From the NCBI RefSeq assembly GCF_011383005.1, contig NZ_CP049935.1, positions 1,116,001 through 1,180,000 of the forward strand: a stretch of DNA of 64,000 nt, written 5' to 3'. This document shows, piece after piece, positions 39,083 to 48,772 of this stretch; positions within the stretch are counted from its first letter, which is position 1, and each line of letters opens with the position of its first letter. The translations under genes and the position numbers were made by a program. The notes below the pieces were generated by a model. It did no database searches and had not been told where the DNA came from. It was given only the letters and a program-made list of their open reading frames with translations. Source of the DNA: Phycicoccus sp. HDW14 (lineage in GTDB: Bacteria; Actinomycetota; Actinomycetes; Actinomycetales; Dermatophilaceae).

Positions 39083-39092
39083 TCACATGTGA
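39083..39092. promoter_or_regulatory. Palindrome TCACATGTGA at the murA promoter
   Basis: Perfect 10-bp dyad within AT-rich DNA immediately upstream of the murA -10 hexamer (39075-39080, minus strand). It is a plausible autoregulatory site for the HTH carried by MurA itself. Confidence 0.45.
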
Positions 39093-39176
39093 GATATCGC
39101 GACCTTCGCGGCCCCGGACTCTCAGGGTGTCGTCAGGCGTCGCCCTGACCTGCGCCGTCGCGCCCTGCCCGTCCCG

Positions 39177-39224
39177 GAACGTGTGTGAAGACCGTCGGCA
39201 TGCCGACGGTCTTCACACACGTTC
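39177..39224 (-). terminator. 48-bp perfect palindrome, terminator of the fadBA operon
   Basis: The 24-nt left half (39177-39200) is exactly complementary to the right half (39201-39224), giving one of the strongest hairpins in the window. It lies about 38 bp beyond the fadB stop and before murA. No T-tract. Confidence 0.85.
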
Positions 39225-39261
39225 GGGGGTGGGGCGGGGGTGGTGCCGGGGTGGTGCGGGG

Positions 39262-41388
39262 TCAGGCGGTGGTCGGGACGCTCGCCACGCCGTGGGGGAG
39301 CACGCGGCGTCCGAGGACGCGCTCGCTGACGCCCTCGCGGTCGAGCAGAGGCACGATCCCACCGTTCCAGAACTGGAAGCCGGCGCCGGTGATCATCGCG
39401 AGGTCGATGTCCATCGGGGCCTCGACGACGCCCTCGGAGAGCATCATCCCGACCTCCTCGGCGATGGCGCCGAGCACGCGGGCCCGGACGTCCTCGACCG
39501 ACAGCTCGACCGGGGAGTCCGGCTGCTCACGCATCGCCTCGACCTCCGGGTCGGGCACCGGCCGGCCGCGCTCGTCGGTGGCGTAGTACCCACGCTTGCC
39601 GGCCTCGACGATGCGCCGCAGCGTGGGCGAGACGAAGAAGCGGTCGCCGAAGGCGCGGTGCAGGGTCTCGCTGTTGTGCAGCGCGATCGCCGGGCCGACC
39701 AGCCCGAGCAGGACGAACGGCGGCATCGGCGCGAGACCGGCGACGGCGCGGTCGGCGACGGCCACCGGCGTGCCCTCGTCGACGACCCGCGAGTACTCGC
39801 CCATGAACCGGCCGAGCAGCCGGTTGACGACGAACGATGCCGAGTCCTTGGACCGGATGCACGTCTTCTTGAGCCCCTTGCCGACCGCGAAGCCGGTGGC
39901 CAGGGTCGCCTCGTCGGTGCGCTCGCCGGGGATGACCTCGAGGAGCGGCATGACGGCGACGGGGTTGAAGAAGTGCAGCCCGACGACCCGCTCCGGGTGC
40001 TGCAGACCGCTCGCCATCTCGGTGATCGAGAGCGAGGAGGTGTTCGTCGCGAGGACGCACTCCGGCGACACGACGGCCTCGACCTCGGCGAAGACCTGCT
40101 GCTTGACCGACATCTCCTCGAAGACCGCCTCGATGACGAGGTCGGCGTCGGCGAAGCCGTCCTTGCTCGTCGAGCCGGTGATGAGGCGCTTGAGGAAGGA
40201 GGCCTTGTCGGGGGAGACGCGGCGCTTGGCGAGCAGCCCGTCGATCTCGGCGTGGACGTACCCGACGCCCTTGGCCACGCGCTCCTCGTCGAGGTCGGTC
40301 ATGACGACCGGCACGCCGAGGCTGCGGGCGAAGAGCAGCGCCAGCTGGCTGGCCATCAGCCCGGCGCCGACGACGCCGACCTTGGTCACCGGTCGGGCGA
40401 GCGCCTTGTCCGGGGCGCCGGCGGGCCGCTTGGCCCGCTTCTGGACGAGGTCGAAGGCGTAGAGGCCCGCGCGCAGCTCGTCGGTCATGATGAGGTCGCC
40501 GAGCGCCTCGTCCTCGGCCGCGAACGCCTCCTCGCGGGTGGCGGTGCGGGCGGCGCGCACGAGCTCGACGGCCCGGCGGGCGCCCGGCGCACGGCCGGCG
40601 GTCTTGGCGAGCACGACCCTTCCGGCCCTGTCGCACGCGGCGTCCCAGGCGGTCTCGTCACGGTCGACCTCGCGGCGTTCCACGGTGACGGCGCCGCTGA
40701 GCACGCCGGCGGCCCAGCGCAGGGAGTCCTCGAGGAAGTCGGCCGGCTCGAGCAGCACGTCGGCGATGCCGAGCTCGGCGACCTCCTTGGCCTTGAGCAT
40801 CCGGTTCTGCGACAACGGGTTCTCGATGACGACCTTGAGGGCGGCCTCCGGTCCGACGAGGTTCGGCAGCAGCCAGCATCCACCCCATCCGGGGAGCAGC
40901 CCGAGGAACGTCTCGGGGAGCGCGAAGGCCGGGACGCCGGCCGACACGGTGCGGTACCGCGCCGACAGGGCCAGCTCCACGCCGCCACCCATCGCCGCGC
41001 CGTTGACGAACGCGAAGGTCGGCACCGGCAGGTCCATGAACGTCGCGAAGGCGCGGTGGCCGGCGCGGGCGATCTCGACGGCCTGCTCGCGGTGCGTCAC
41101 GTACGGGATGCCCGAGAGGTCGGCGCCGACCGCGAAGATGAAGGGCTTGCCGGTGACGGCGACGGCCTGGATCTCGCCGGCCGCGGCGCGGGCACGCAAC
41201 CCGTCGAGCGTGGCCTGCAGCTCGGCGATGCCCTCGGGGCCGAAGGTGTTCGGGCGGGTGTGGTCCTTGCCGTTGTCGAGCGTGACGAGGGCGAGGGTGC
41301 CGGCGCCGCCGGGCAGCGTCACGTCCTGCACCGGGGTGCGGGTGACGACCTCGGTGGGCAGGGCGGGGGACGCGGTGGTGGTGGTCAT
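39262..41388 (-). CDS. fadB: FadB-type enoyl-CoA hydratase / 3-hydroxyacyl-CoA dehydrogenase
   Basis: Bifunctional beta-oxidation enzyme of 708 residues. Residues about 20-300 are a crotonase domain (AVTGKPFIFAVGADLSG, VNGAAMGGGVELAL, and PETFLGLLPGWGG with the catalytic Glu). From about 335 comes the NAD-binding domain (GVVGAGLMASQLAL), the 3HCDH signature (HFFNPVAVMPLLEVI with catalytic His) and the C-terminal domain. The gene follows the thiolase by 2 bp, so the two form the classical multienzyme pair. It is intact. Confidence 0.94.
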   Translation of the reverse strand: MTTTTASPALPTEVVTRTPVQDVTLPGGAGTLALVTLDNGKDHTRPNTFGPEGIAELQATLDGLRARAAAGEIQAVAVTGKPFIFAVGADLSGIPYVTHREQAVEIARAGHRAFATFMDLPVPTFAFVNGAAMGGGVELALSARYRTVSAGVPAFALPETFLGLLPGWGGCWLLPNLVGPEAALKVVIENPLSQNRMLKAKEVAELGIADVLLEPADFLEDSLRWAAGVLSGAVTVERREVDRDETAWDAACDRAGRVVLAKTAGRAPGARRAVELVRAARTATREEAFAAEDEALGDLIMTDELRAGLYAFDLVQKRAKRPAGAPDKALARPVTKVGVVGAGLMASQLALLFARSLGVPVVMTDLDEERVAKGVGYVHAEIDGLLAKRRVSPDKASFLKRLITGSTSKDGFADADLVIEAVFEEMSVKQQVFAEVEAVVSPECVLATNTSSLSITEMASGLQHPERVVGLHFFNPVAVMPLLEVIPGERTDEATLATGFAVGKGLKKTCIRSKDSASFVVNRLLGRFMGEYSRVVDEGTPVAVADRAVAGLAPMPPFVLLGLVGPAIALHNSETLHRAFGDRFFVSPTLRRIVEAGKRGYYATDERGRPVPDPEVEAMREQPDSPVELSVEDVRARVLGAIAEEVGMMLSEGVVEAPMDIDLAMITGAGFQFWNGGIVPLLDREGVSERVLGRRVLPHGVASVPTTA

Positions 41389-41390
41389 GC

Positions 41391-42602
41391 TCAGGCCTCC
41401 TTGCCGTACTCGGCGTGGTGCGGGTTCTCCCAGATGACGCTGCCGCCCATCCCGATGCCGATGCACATCGCGGTCAGGCCGTAGCGCACCTCGGGGTGCT
41501 CCTCGAAGTGGCGGGCGAGCTGGGTCATCAGCCGGACGCCGGAGGACGCGAGCGGGTGCCCGGTGGCGATGGCGCCGCCCCAGGGGTTGACCCGCTCGTC
41601 GTCGTCGGCGATGCCGAAGTGGTCGAGGAAGGCCAGCACCTGCACGGCGAAGGCCTCGTTGAGCTCGAAAAGGCCGATGTCCCCGATGGTCAGGCCGGCC
41701 TTGCGCAGCGCCTTCTCGGTGGCCGGCACCGGGCCGATGCCCATGACCTCGGGCTCGACGCCGACGAAGGCGTGCGAGACCAGGCGCATCCGCACCGGGA
41801 GGCCGAGCTCGTCGGCCGCGGCCTGGCTCGCGAGGAGGCAGGCGGTGGCGCCGTCGTTGAGGCCGGCCGCGTTGCCGGCGGTGACGTTGCCGTGCGGTCG
41901 GAACGGGGTCTTCAGGGCGCCGAGCTCCTCGAGGGTGGTGGCCGGGCGGGGCGGCTCGTCGGCCGTCGCGAGGCCCCAGCCCTTCTCGACGTGGCGCGTG
42001 GCGACCGGCACGAGGTCGGGCTGGACTTTGCCGGCCTCGTAGGCGGCGGCGAGCTTGCGCTGGCTGGCCACGGCGAACGCGTCGGAGCGCTCCTTGGTCA
42101 GCTGCGGGAAGCGGTCGTGGAGGTTCTCGGCGGTCTTGCCCATGACCAGCGCCGACTCGTCGACGATCCGCTCGGCGACGATCCGCGGGTTGGGGTCGAT
42201 GCCCTCGCCCATCGGGTGGCGGCCCATGTGCTCGACCCCGCCGGCGATGGCGACGTCGATGGCGCCGACGCCGATCGAGGACGCGACGTTGGTGACCGCC
42301 GTCATCGCGCCGGCGCACATCCGGTCGATGGAGTACCCCGGGGTCGACTTCGGCAGGCCGGACAGGAGCGCCGCGAGCCGGCCGAGGGTCAGGCCCTGGT
42401 CGCCGATCTGCGTCGTCGCGGCGATGGCGACCTCCTCGACCCGCTCCTTGGGGAGCTCGGGGTGGCGTCGGAGTAGCTCGCGGACGCACTTGATGACGAG
42501 GTCGTCGGCGCGGGTCTGGGCGTAGACGCCCTTCTCACCGGCCTTGCCGAACGGGGTGCGGACGCCGTCGACGAAGACGACCTCCTGGAGCTCACGGGGC
42601 AC
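41391..42602 (-). CDS. fadA: Acetyl-CoA acyltransferase (3-ketoacyl-CoA thiolase)
   Basis: Final step of beta-oxidation; cleaves 3-ketoacyl-CoA. 403 residues with active-site Cys in DRMCAGAMTAV near 89, His in GHPLASSG and Cys in CIGIGMGGS. Start GTG 42602 is chosen because AGGGAGG lies 7 nt upstream and the conserved thiolase N-terminus (ELQEVVFVDGVRTPFGK) begins there; a GTG at 42653 coincides with the predicted transcription start but would add an unconserved 17-residue extension. First gene of the fadA-fadB operon. Confidence 0.93.
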   Translation of the reverse strand: MPRELQEVVFVDGVRTPFGKAGEKGVYAQTRADDLVIKCVRELLRRHPELPKERVEEVAIAATTQIGDQGLTLGRLAALLSGLPKSTPGYSIDRMCAGAMTAVTNVASSIGVGAIDVAIAGGVEHMGRHPMGEGIDPNPRIVAERIVDESALVMGKTAENLHDRFPQLTKERSDAFAVASQRKLAAAYEAGKVQPDLVPVATRHVEKGWGLATADEPPRPATTLEELGALKTPFRPHGNVTAGNAAGLNDGATACLLASQAAADELGLPVRMRLVSHAFVGVEPEVMGIGPVPATEKALRKAGLTIGDIGLFELNEAFAVQVLAFLDHFGIADDDERVNPWGGAIATGHPLASSGVRLMTQLARHFEEHPEVRYGLTAMCIGIGMGGSVIWENPHHAEYGKEA

Positions 42603-42659
42603 GGGTGGCCTCCCTGGTCGGGATCGGGGATCGGCCCGGCGGACCGGGCTCACCCGGCG

Positions 42660-42682
42660 AGCGTACTAAGCGAGCGCTTAGT
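42660..42682. promoter_or_regulatory. fadAB promoter with TetR-type operator
   Basis: ACTAAGCG-AG-CGCTTAGT (42665-42682) has perfect 8-bp arms and overlaps the minus-strand -10 hexamer TACGCT (42660-42665). A bound regulator would shut off the beta-oxidation genes. The dyad class fits TetR-family fatty-acid repressors, which is inference. Confidence 0.7.
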
Positions 42683-42752
42683 CGTCGACGGTCGGGGAGG
42701 TGAGCACCGTCACTGCGACGCGTGGGCGTGGGGGACCTGCGGGGACGACGGC

Positions 42753-44025
42753 TCAGGCGTCGGGGTGCGCGGCGAAGGTCGCCGCGAGCATCGGCGCGAC
42801 GATGTCGGCCTGCCAGCGCCGCACGCCGGAGGCCTCGAGCGCGGCGGCGAAGCCCTCGACCGAGCGGTCCGCCGGCGGGGTCCAGACCGCCCGGCGCAGC
42901 GGGTCGGGCGAGCAGACGTTCTCGACGGGGATCGTGTGCTCCTCCGCGAAGGCCGTCAGCGCGGCCCGGGTGTCGCCGAGCCGCTCGGCCGCGACCGGGT
43001 TCTTGTCGGCCCACACGCGCGGCGGCGGCGGCCCGTCGTTGGGGAGGGTGCGCGGCGGGAGGTCGTCCTCGTCGACGGCCAGCCCCCGCTCGACCGCCTC
43101 GAGCCACTGCCGCGCGTACCGCTTGACCGCCCGGTGGCCCGGGGCAGGTCGGCGGCCGTGCGCGGGGCGGCGCGGGCGATGTCGACGAGCGAGGCGTCCG
43201 GCAGCACGCGGCCGACCGAGGTGTCGCGCTCCCGCGCGATGGTGTCGCGGGCGTACCAGAGCTCGCGGATGACCCCGATGGCCCGGCGCGAGCGCAGCGT
43301 GTTGATGCCCGAGGTGCGCCGCCACGGGTCGACCCGCTCGGTGGGGGTCCACTCGAGCAGCGCGGCGAACTCCTGGCGGGCCCACTCGTCCTTGCCCTGG
43401 GCGGCGAGGTCGACGCCCATGAGGTTGCGCAGCTCGCCGAGGACCTCGACGTCGAGCGCGGCGTAGCGCAGCCACGGGTCGGGCAGCGGACGGGTCGACC
43501 AGTCGACGGCCGAGTGCTCCTTGGCCAGGCGCAGGCCGAGGTAGTGCTCGACGACCGCCGCCAGCCCGACGCGGGCAGACCGAGGATGCGGGCCGCGAGC
43601 TCGGTGTCGAAGAGCTGGCGCGGGCGCAGGCCGACCTCGGCGAGGCAGGCGAGGTCCTGGGTCGCGGCGTGCAGGATCCACTCGGCGGGGCCGATGGCGT
43701 CGGCGAGCGGGGTGAGGTCGGGGACCGCGATGGGGTCGACCAGCCAGGTGCCCGAGCCCTCGCGCCGCACCTGCACGAGGTAGGCGCGCTGGCCGTAGCG
43801 GTACCCGGAGGCGCGCTCGGCGTCGATGGCGATGGGGCCGACACCGGCCCCCACGGCGGCCGCGGCCTCGTCGAGCGCCCGTTCGGTCTCGACGACGTCG
43901 GGGACGCCCTCGGCGGGCTCCTCGAGCGGGACGGGGTCGGGGTGGGTGAGCTCGGGGTCGACGGCGCGGGCCTCGTCCGCGGGCAGGCCCTCGTCTCCCG
44001 GCGGCACGTCGGTCACCGGGCTCAT
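42753..44025 (-). CDS. rnd: Ribonuclease D (HRDC-domain, two apparent frameshifts)
   Basis: 3'-5' exoribonuclease for tRNA maturation, about 424 residues. The DEDD exonuclease motifs are present: IAIDAERASGY, the LHAATQDLACL region, FDTELAARILG and YAALDVEVLG. A C-terminal HRDC region follows (PDASLVDIARA). The frame breaks near 43577 (CTGCCC run before GCGTCGGG) and 43145 (CTGCCCC run before GGGCCACC); one C in each restores a single protein. Start ATG 44025. It lies downstream of the DUF3000 gene with 7 bp between. Confidence 0.9.
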
Positions 44026-44032
44026 GCTGCGG

Positions 44033-44617
44033 TCACCGTCGAGGCCCCGGGAGGGCGACGACGCCCTCGGGCAGCGGGGGAAGTCCCGCGATGGTGCAGA
44101 GCAGGTCGGACCAGGCGAGGAGGTGCTCGCCGACCTCGGGGCCGAGTGGGGTCCACGACGCGCGCAGCTCCATCTCGACGCTCGCGGGCCGGTCGGACAG
44201 GCCGCCGAAGCTCTCGGAGACCACCCGCGTGACGGTGCCGGCCTCGGCCACGAAGGGCACACCGCGGGCGGTGAGGGCGTCGGTGAGCCAGCTCCAGCCG
44301 ACCTCGCCGAGCAGCGGCTCGACGGCGAACTCGGCCTCGAGCTCGGCGCGGGCGAAGGTGACGGCCCGCCACTCGCCGCCCCACGGCTCGGGCGCCGACG
44401 GGTCGTGGAGGAGGACGAACCGCCCGGAGGCGAGCTCGTCGTCGGGGTCGCGCGGGTCCATGACGTCGGCGGTCAGCGCGACGGCGTGCGGGGCGATCCG
44501 CTGGGGTGCCGGGACCTCGGTGAGCCGGATCTCCGGGCGCAGCCGGGCACGGTGGAGCTCCTCGAGAGCCCGGGCGAAGTCCGGGGACTCCCTCCCGGTC
44601 AGGGTGCTGCGTGCCAC
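44033..44617 (-). CDS. DUF3000 family protein
   Basis: A 194-residue actinobacterial protein of unknown function, conserved next to ribonuclease D. It contains the family blocks SGRFVLLHDPSAPEPWGG, FRIRAELEAE-type helix, and RASWTPLGPEVGEHLLAWSDLLC. No membrane segment or enzyme motif. GTG 44617 follows a minus-strand -10 TACATT by 6 nt, predicting a leaderless transcript shared with rnd. Confidence 0.88.
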   Translation of the reverse strand: MARSTLTGRESPDFARALEELHRARLRPEIRLTEVPAPQRIAPHAVALTADVMDPRDPDDELASGRFVLLHDPSAPEPWGGEWRAVTFARAELEAEFAVEPLLGEVGWSWLTDALTARGVPFVAEAGTVTRVVSESFGGLSDRPASVEMELRASWTPLGPEVGEHLLAWSDLLCTIAGLPPLPEGVVALPGPRR

Positions 44618-44623
44618 GGCAGC

Positions 44624-44629
44624 AATGTA
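44624..44629 (-). promoter_or_regulatory. -10 element (TACATT) of the DUF3000-rnd operon
   Basis: 6 nt before the GTG at 44617 on the minus strand; leaderless geometry. Its divergent partner promoter is at 44697. Confidence 0.6.
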
Positions 44630-44696
44630 GGCCGCGGTCGGCGCTCAGGGCGTGAGGCCACGCCGGACGGGGCGGCCCGGCGCGTCGTGGGAGGCC

Positions 44697-44702
44697 TACG
44701 CT
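44697..44702 (+). promoter_or_regulatory. -10 element (TACGCT) of the DMT transporter gene
   Basis: 7 nt before the GTG at 44710; leaderless geometry. Confidence 0.6.
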
Positions 44703-44709
44703 GCCCTGC

Positions 44710-45533
44710 GTGATCGCCCTCCTCGCGCTCGCGTCCTCGGCCGTCTGGGGCACCTCCGACTTCTTCGCCGGGCTCGCCTCGCGCCGCCGACCCGCCGTGG
44801 CCGTCGTCGGGTGGACCCAGGGGCTGGCGCTCGTCGTCGTGTCCCTCATCGTCGCGGTCCGCTGGGACACGGTGACCTTCGAGGGCTGGCCGGTGTGGTC
44901 GGTGGCCGCGGGGCTCTCGGGGATGACCGGCCTCGTCTGCTTCTACAGCGCGCTGTCCAGCGGGACCATGGGCGTCGTCGCGCCCATCGCCGCCCTCGGC
45001 GTCGTCGTCCCCGTGGCCCTCGGCGTCGCGAGCGGGGACGCCCCCTCGCCGTGGGCCTGGGTCGGGATGCTCGTGGCCGTCGTCGGGGTGACCCTCGCGA
45101 GCGGTCCGGAGCTCACCGGTACCGTGTCGGCCCGCCCGGTGCTCCTCGCCTCGGTCGCGGCCGTCGGGTTCGGGTTCGCCCTCTTCTGTCTCGACCGCGG
45201 GGCGCGCGAGTCGGCCCTGCTCACCCTCTGGGGATGCGCCTGACGTCGGTCACCGTCCTCTTCGTGGTCGCGCTGCTCCTGCGCACGACGGGCGGGGTGA
45301 CGCCGCGCGAGGTGCCGGGCCTGCTCCTCATCGGCTCTGGCGACCTCGCGGCCAACTTCCTCTTCGGCATCGCCTCCTCGCGCGGGCAGGTGAGCATCGC
45401 GTCGGTCCTCGGGTCGCTCTACCCGGTCGTCACGACGCTGCTGGCCCGGGTGGTCGTCAAGGAGCGGCTGCAGCGGGTGCAGCAGGCCGGCGTGGTGCTG
45501 GCCGTCGGCGGGGCGGTCCTCATCGCGCTGTGA
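44710..45533 (+). CDS. DMT-superfamily (EamA) transporter, one apparent frameshift
   Basis: A 274-residue membrane protein with ten hydrophobic segments in two EamA repeats, as in drug/metabolite exporters. Motifs include [12 protein letters not shown] at the start and [25 protein letters not shown] near the end, the EamA signature. The break near 45230 (TGGGG run before ATGCGCC) is repaired by one G, joining the two repeats. The substrate cannot be inferred. Confidence 0.85.
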
Positions 45534-45580
45534 CGCCGGCCGTCCGGCAGCCCCGGCGCCGGGTGGGAGGATGGGTCACC

Positions 45581-46659
45581 GTGACGACCCCTTCCCCGAA
45601 CGCCGCCACCCCGAGCGCTCCCACGACCGCCTCCCCGGCCGACTCCGCCCTCGTGCGCGCCGCCCGTGGCCTGCCCGTGCCGCACACACCGGTCTGGTTC
45701 ATGCGCCAGGCCGGGCGCTCGCTGCCCGAGTACCGGAAGGTCCGCGAGGGCGTCGGGATGCTCGAGTCCTGCCGGCGCCCCGACCTCGTCACCGAGATCA
45801 CCCTCCAGCCGGTGCGCCGGCACGGGGTCGACGCCGCGATCTTCTTCTCCGACATCGTCGTCCCGCTCGCGGCGGTCGGGGTCGACCTCGACATCGTGCC
45901 GGGGGTGGGGCCGGTCGTCGCCGAGCCCGTCCGCACCCGGGCCGACCTCGCGCGGCTGCGCGACCTCGTCGCCGACGACGTCCCGGACATCACCGAGTCC
46001 GTGCGGATGCTCGTCGCCGAGCTCGGGGCCACCCCGCTCATCGGCTTCGCCGGGGCGCCGTTCACCCTCGCCTCGTACCTCGTCGAGGGCGGGCCGTCGA
46101 GGAACCACGAGCGGACCAAGGCGCTGATGCACGGCGACCCGCAGCTGTGGCACGACCTGTGCGCGCAGCTGGCCCGGGTGTCCGGCGCGTTCCTGCGGGT
46201 GCAGGGGGAGGCCGGTGCCTCGGCCCTCCAGCTCTTCGACTCCTGGGCCGGCTTCCTCAGCCGCGCCGACTACACGCGCTTCGTCGCCGAGCACTCGGCC
46301 GCCGCGCTCGCGTCGGTCGCCGACCTCGGCGTGCCGCGCATCCACTTCGGCGTGGGCACCGGCGAGCTGCTGACCCTCATGGGCGAGGCCGGGGCCGACG
46401 TCGTGGGCGTCGACTACCGGGTCTCGCTCACCGACGCCCTCGAGCGCACCGGCGGGCGCTGGCCGCTCCAGGGCAACCTCGACCCGGCCCTGCTCTTCGC
46501 GCCGTGGGAGGCGTTGTCCCGCAGGGTGGTCGAGATCGTCGAGGAGGGCCGGGCCGCCCCGGGCACATCTTCAACCTCGGCCACGGCGTCCTCCCCGACA
46601 CCGACCCCGACGTCCTGACCCGGGTCGTCGAGCTGGTCCACGAGGTCTCGGTGCGATGA
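45581..46659 (+). CDS. hemE: Uroporphyrinogen decarboxylase (one apparent frameshift)
   Basis: Converts uroporphyrinogen III to coproporphyrinogen III. About 359 residues, with [14 protein letters not shown] (conserved Arg residues), [10 protein letters not shown] and the substrate Asp region, [13 protein letters not shown], and the C-terminal [14 protein letters not shown]. The break near 46562 (GCCGCCCC run before GGGCAC) is repaired by one C. GTG 45581. It heads a haem-related stretch that includes hemG and hemQ; its stop overlaps the next ATG. Confidence 0.94.
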
Positions 46660-47159
46660 GCCACGCGCACGGGGTGCCCGAGGGCGCCGACGGGCGGGCG
46701 ATGCTCGACGGCTTCGTCGACGAGCACCGGGAGGGGCTGCGCCTGAGCCTCGAGGGGCTCACCGAGGAACAGGCACGTCGGCGGCTCGTCCCGTCCGCGA
46801 CGACGCTGCTCGGGCTGGTCAAGCACGCGACCTTCGTCGAGCGGGTCTGGTCCGAGGAGGCGGTGCTGTGCCGGCCGCGGACCGAGCTCGGCCTGCCCGC
46901 CGCGGCCGAGGACTCCTTCCTCCTCACCGACGACGACACCGTCGCCTCGGTGCTCGCGGAGCACGAGAGCGCCTGTGCCGCAGCCCGGTCCATCGCGTCA
47001 TCGGTGGGCCTCGACGACCTCGTCCACGGCAACCGCCGCGGCCCGCTGCCGTTCCGCTGGGTGCAGCTGCACCTGCTGCGCGAGCTGGCCCAGCACTGTG
47101 GGCACGCCGACATCCTGCGCGAGCAGGTGCTCGCCGCGGACGCCGCGCCCCGGGCCTGA
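46656..47159 (+). CDS. DinB-family (DUF664-like) protein
   Basis: A 167-residue four-helix DinB-type protein, the fold of mycothiol- or bacillithiol-dependent enzymes. Putative metal-site histidines are in [15 protein letters not shown] and [18 protein letters not shown], and the surrounding helices fit the family. The thiol substrate and reaction are unknown. ATGA overlap with hemE. Confidence 0.85.
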   Translation: MSHAHGVPEGADGRAMLDGFVDEHREGLRLSLEGLTEEQARRRLVPSATTLLGLVKHATFVERVWSEEAVLCRPRTELGLPAAAEDSFLLTDDDTVASVLAEHESACAAARSIASSVGLDDLVHGNRRGPLPFRWVQLHLLRELAQHCGHADILREQVLAADAAPRA

Positions 47160-47163
47160 GCCC

Positions 47164-47676
47164 GTGGCCGAGCCGGCGCGCGTCCTCCTGGTCGGCGACG
47201 GACTGCGCCTCGAACCGCTGCGCACCGACCACGCCGCCGCGATGGTGCCCGTGCTCGCCGACCACGCGCTGTACGACGTCATCGGCGGGGTGCCGCCGAC
47301 GGTCGAGGAGCTGACCGAGCGCTACGCCCGCCAGCTGCGCGGTCCCGAGGACCCCGACGAGGAGTGGCACACCTGGGTCGTGCGCGACGGCGAGGACGGC
47401 CCGCTCGTCGGGTTCGTCCAGGCCACGCTCACCGGGGCCGGGTCGTGTGCCGAGCTGGCCTGGGTGGTGGGCACACCGTGGCAGGGACGGGGTGTCGCGC
47501 GCCGGGCCGCCGCCCTCGTGCTCGACGAGGTGCGGCGGCGGGGCGTCGCGACCGTCGTGGCCCACGTGGCGCCCGGGCACCGGCCGTCCGAGCGGGTGGC
47601 CGCCGCCCTCGGCCTCGCCCCGACACCGGTCGAGGTCGACGGCGAGGTCCGCTGGGAGCTGCGGCTGCGGTCCTGA
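47164..47676 (+). CDS. GNAT family N-acetyltransferase
   Basis: A 170-residue RimJ/RimL-type acetyltransferase. GLRLEPLRTDHA opens the fold, and the acetyl-CoA loop VVGTPWQGRGVARRAA follows the central strand. The acceptor is unknown. GTG 47164 is 4 bp after the DinB gene stop, so it is cotranscribed. It converges on the DUF4349 gene with 5 bp between stops, which form a short CCTGA/TCAGG dyad. Confidence 0.87.
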   Translation: MAEPARVLLVGDGLRLEPLRTDHAAAMVPVLADHALYDVIGGVPPTVEELTERYARQLRGPEDPDEEWHTWVVRDGEDGPLVGFVQATLTGAGSCAELAWVVGTPWQGRGVARRAAALVLDEVRRRGVATVVAHVAPGHRPSERVAAALGLAPTPVEVDGEVRWELRLRS

Positions 47677-47681
47677 GCCGG

Positions 47682-48691
47682 TCAGGCCGTCGGTGCGACC
47701 GGCGGGGTCGGCGTCGTCACCGTGACCCGGCGACGGCGCCACCACAGGACGACGGGGGCGACGACGACGCCCGCGGCGACCGCGAACGGCAGCAGCGCGC
47801 CGAGGAAGGTGAGGACCAGCCGCACCGAGGTCGTGAAGGCGTCCCACCCGGAGGCCAGCCCGGCGAGGAAGCCGGTGGGGTCCTCGGGCGTCGTCACGGC
47901 CGCGGTGTCGGTGCTGAGTCGCACCGTGACGGGGGAGAGGGTGACCTGGTCGTCGAGGGCGGCGAGCTGGCTCTCCATCGCCTCGAGGTCGGCCTGCCGG
48001 CGGGAGAGCTCGGCCTCGAGGCTGACGACGTCGGCGAGCTTGTCGGCCTTCGACATCAGCGCCCGGACCCGCTCGACGCTGGCCTTCATCGTCTGCACGC
48101 GGGCGGAGGTGTCGACGTACTGGCCGGTGACGTCCTCGGTGCTGCTCTGGCGGGAGAGGACCGTGCCGACCTTCGCGACCTCGTCGAGGGTGGCGTCGAG
48201 CTTCGCGGTGGGGACGGAGATGGTGACGGTGCCCCACGCGGCTTGCGCGTCGGAGGCCTTGGTGCCCTCGGCGTCCTCGGCGGCGCCCGGCGCGGACGGG
48301 TCGCTCGAGACCTCCTCGGAGACGACCAGACCGCCGGCCCTCGAGGCGATGGTGCGCAGGGTCGAGGCGGCCCGGGCGACGTCCGTGACCTGCAGGGCGA
48401 CGTCGGCCCGGCGGGCGAGCTTGCGCGCGGCGACGGCCGCGGCGACGTTCGTCGTGGCGGCCTTCGGGTCGGCGCCGGAGGTCGTGGCCTGGTCGGGGGC
48501 GCTCGCGGCGCTCGGGGCCGTGAACCCCTGGCGGGTGGCGCCGGAGGAGTCCTCGGCCACGCTGCCCCCGCGGCGTCGCTCGCGGCCCCGGAGTCGCCGG
48601 CTCCACAGGCGGCGAGGGCGGAGACCGCGAGGACACCGGCGAGGAGCGGTGCGACGAGGCGGCGGGCTGGGGGTCGGGAGGTGGGGCGCAC
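47682..48691 (-). CDS. DUF4349 lipoprotein (one apparent frameshift)
   Basis: About 336 residues. Lipoprotein signal with lipobox LAAC near residue 29, a Ser/Ala linker, a DUF4349 domain with a long coiled coil (about 190-260, including VERVRALMSKADKLADVVSLEAELSR in parts), and one transmembrane segment near the C-terminus followed by a basic tail. Function unknown; the family is envelope-associated. The break near 48570 (GCGGGGG run before CAGC on the coding strand) is repaired by one G. GTG 48691. Confidence 0.82.
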
Positions 48692-48772
48692 GGGAGGACT
48701 CCTTCGTCGGTGGCTCGTTCGTCGCTGAGGCGTGACCGGTGCGCGGAAGGTTCCCGGTCGCGCGTCTCGATC

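Noticed and set aside
42687-42711. Hairpin GACGGT...ACCGTC near the start of the fad promoter region
   Set aside because: Only a 6-bp stem with a 13-nt loop in GC-rich DNA, not distinguishable from chance.
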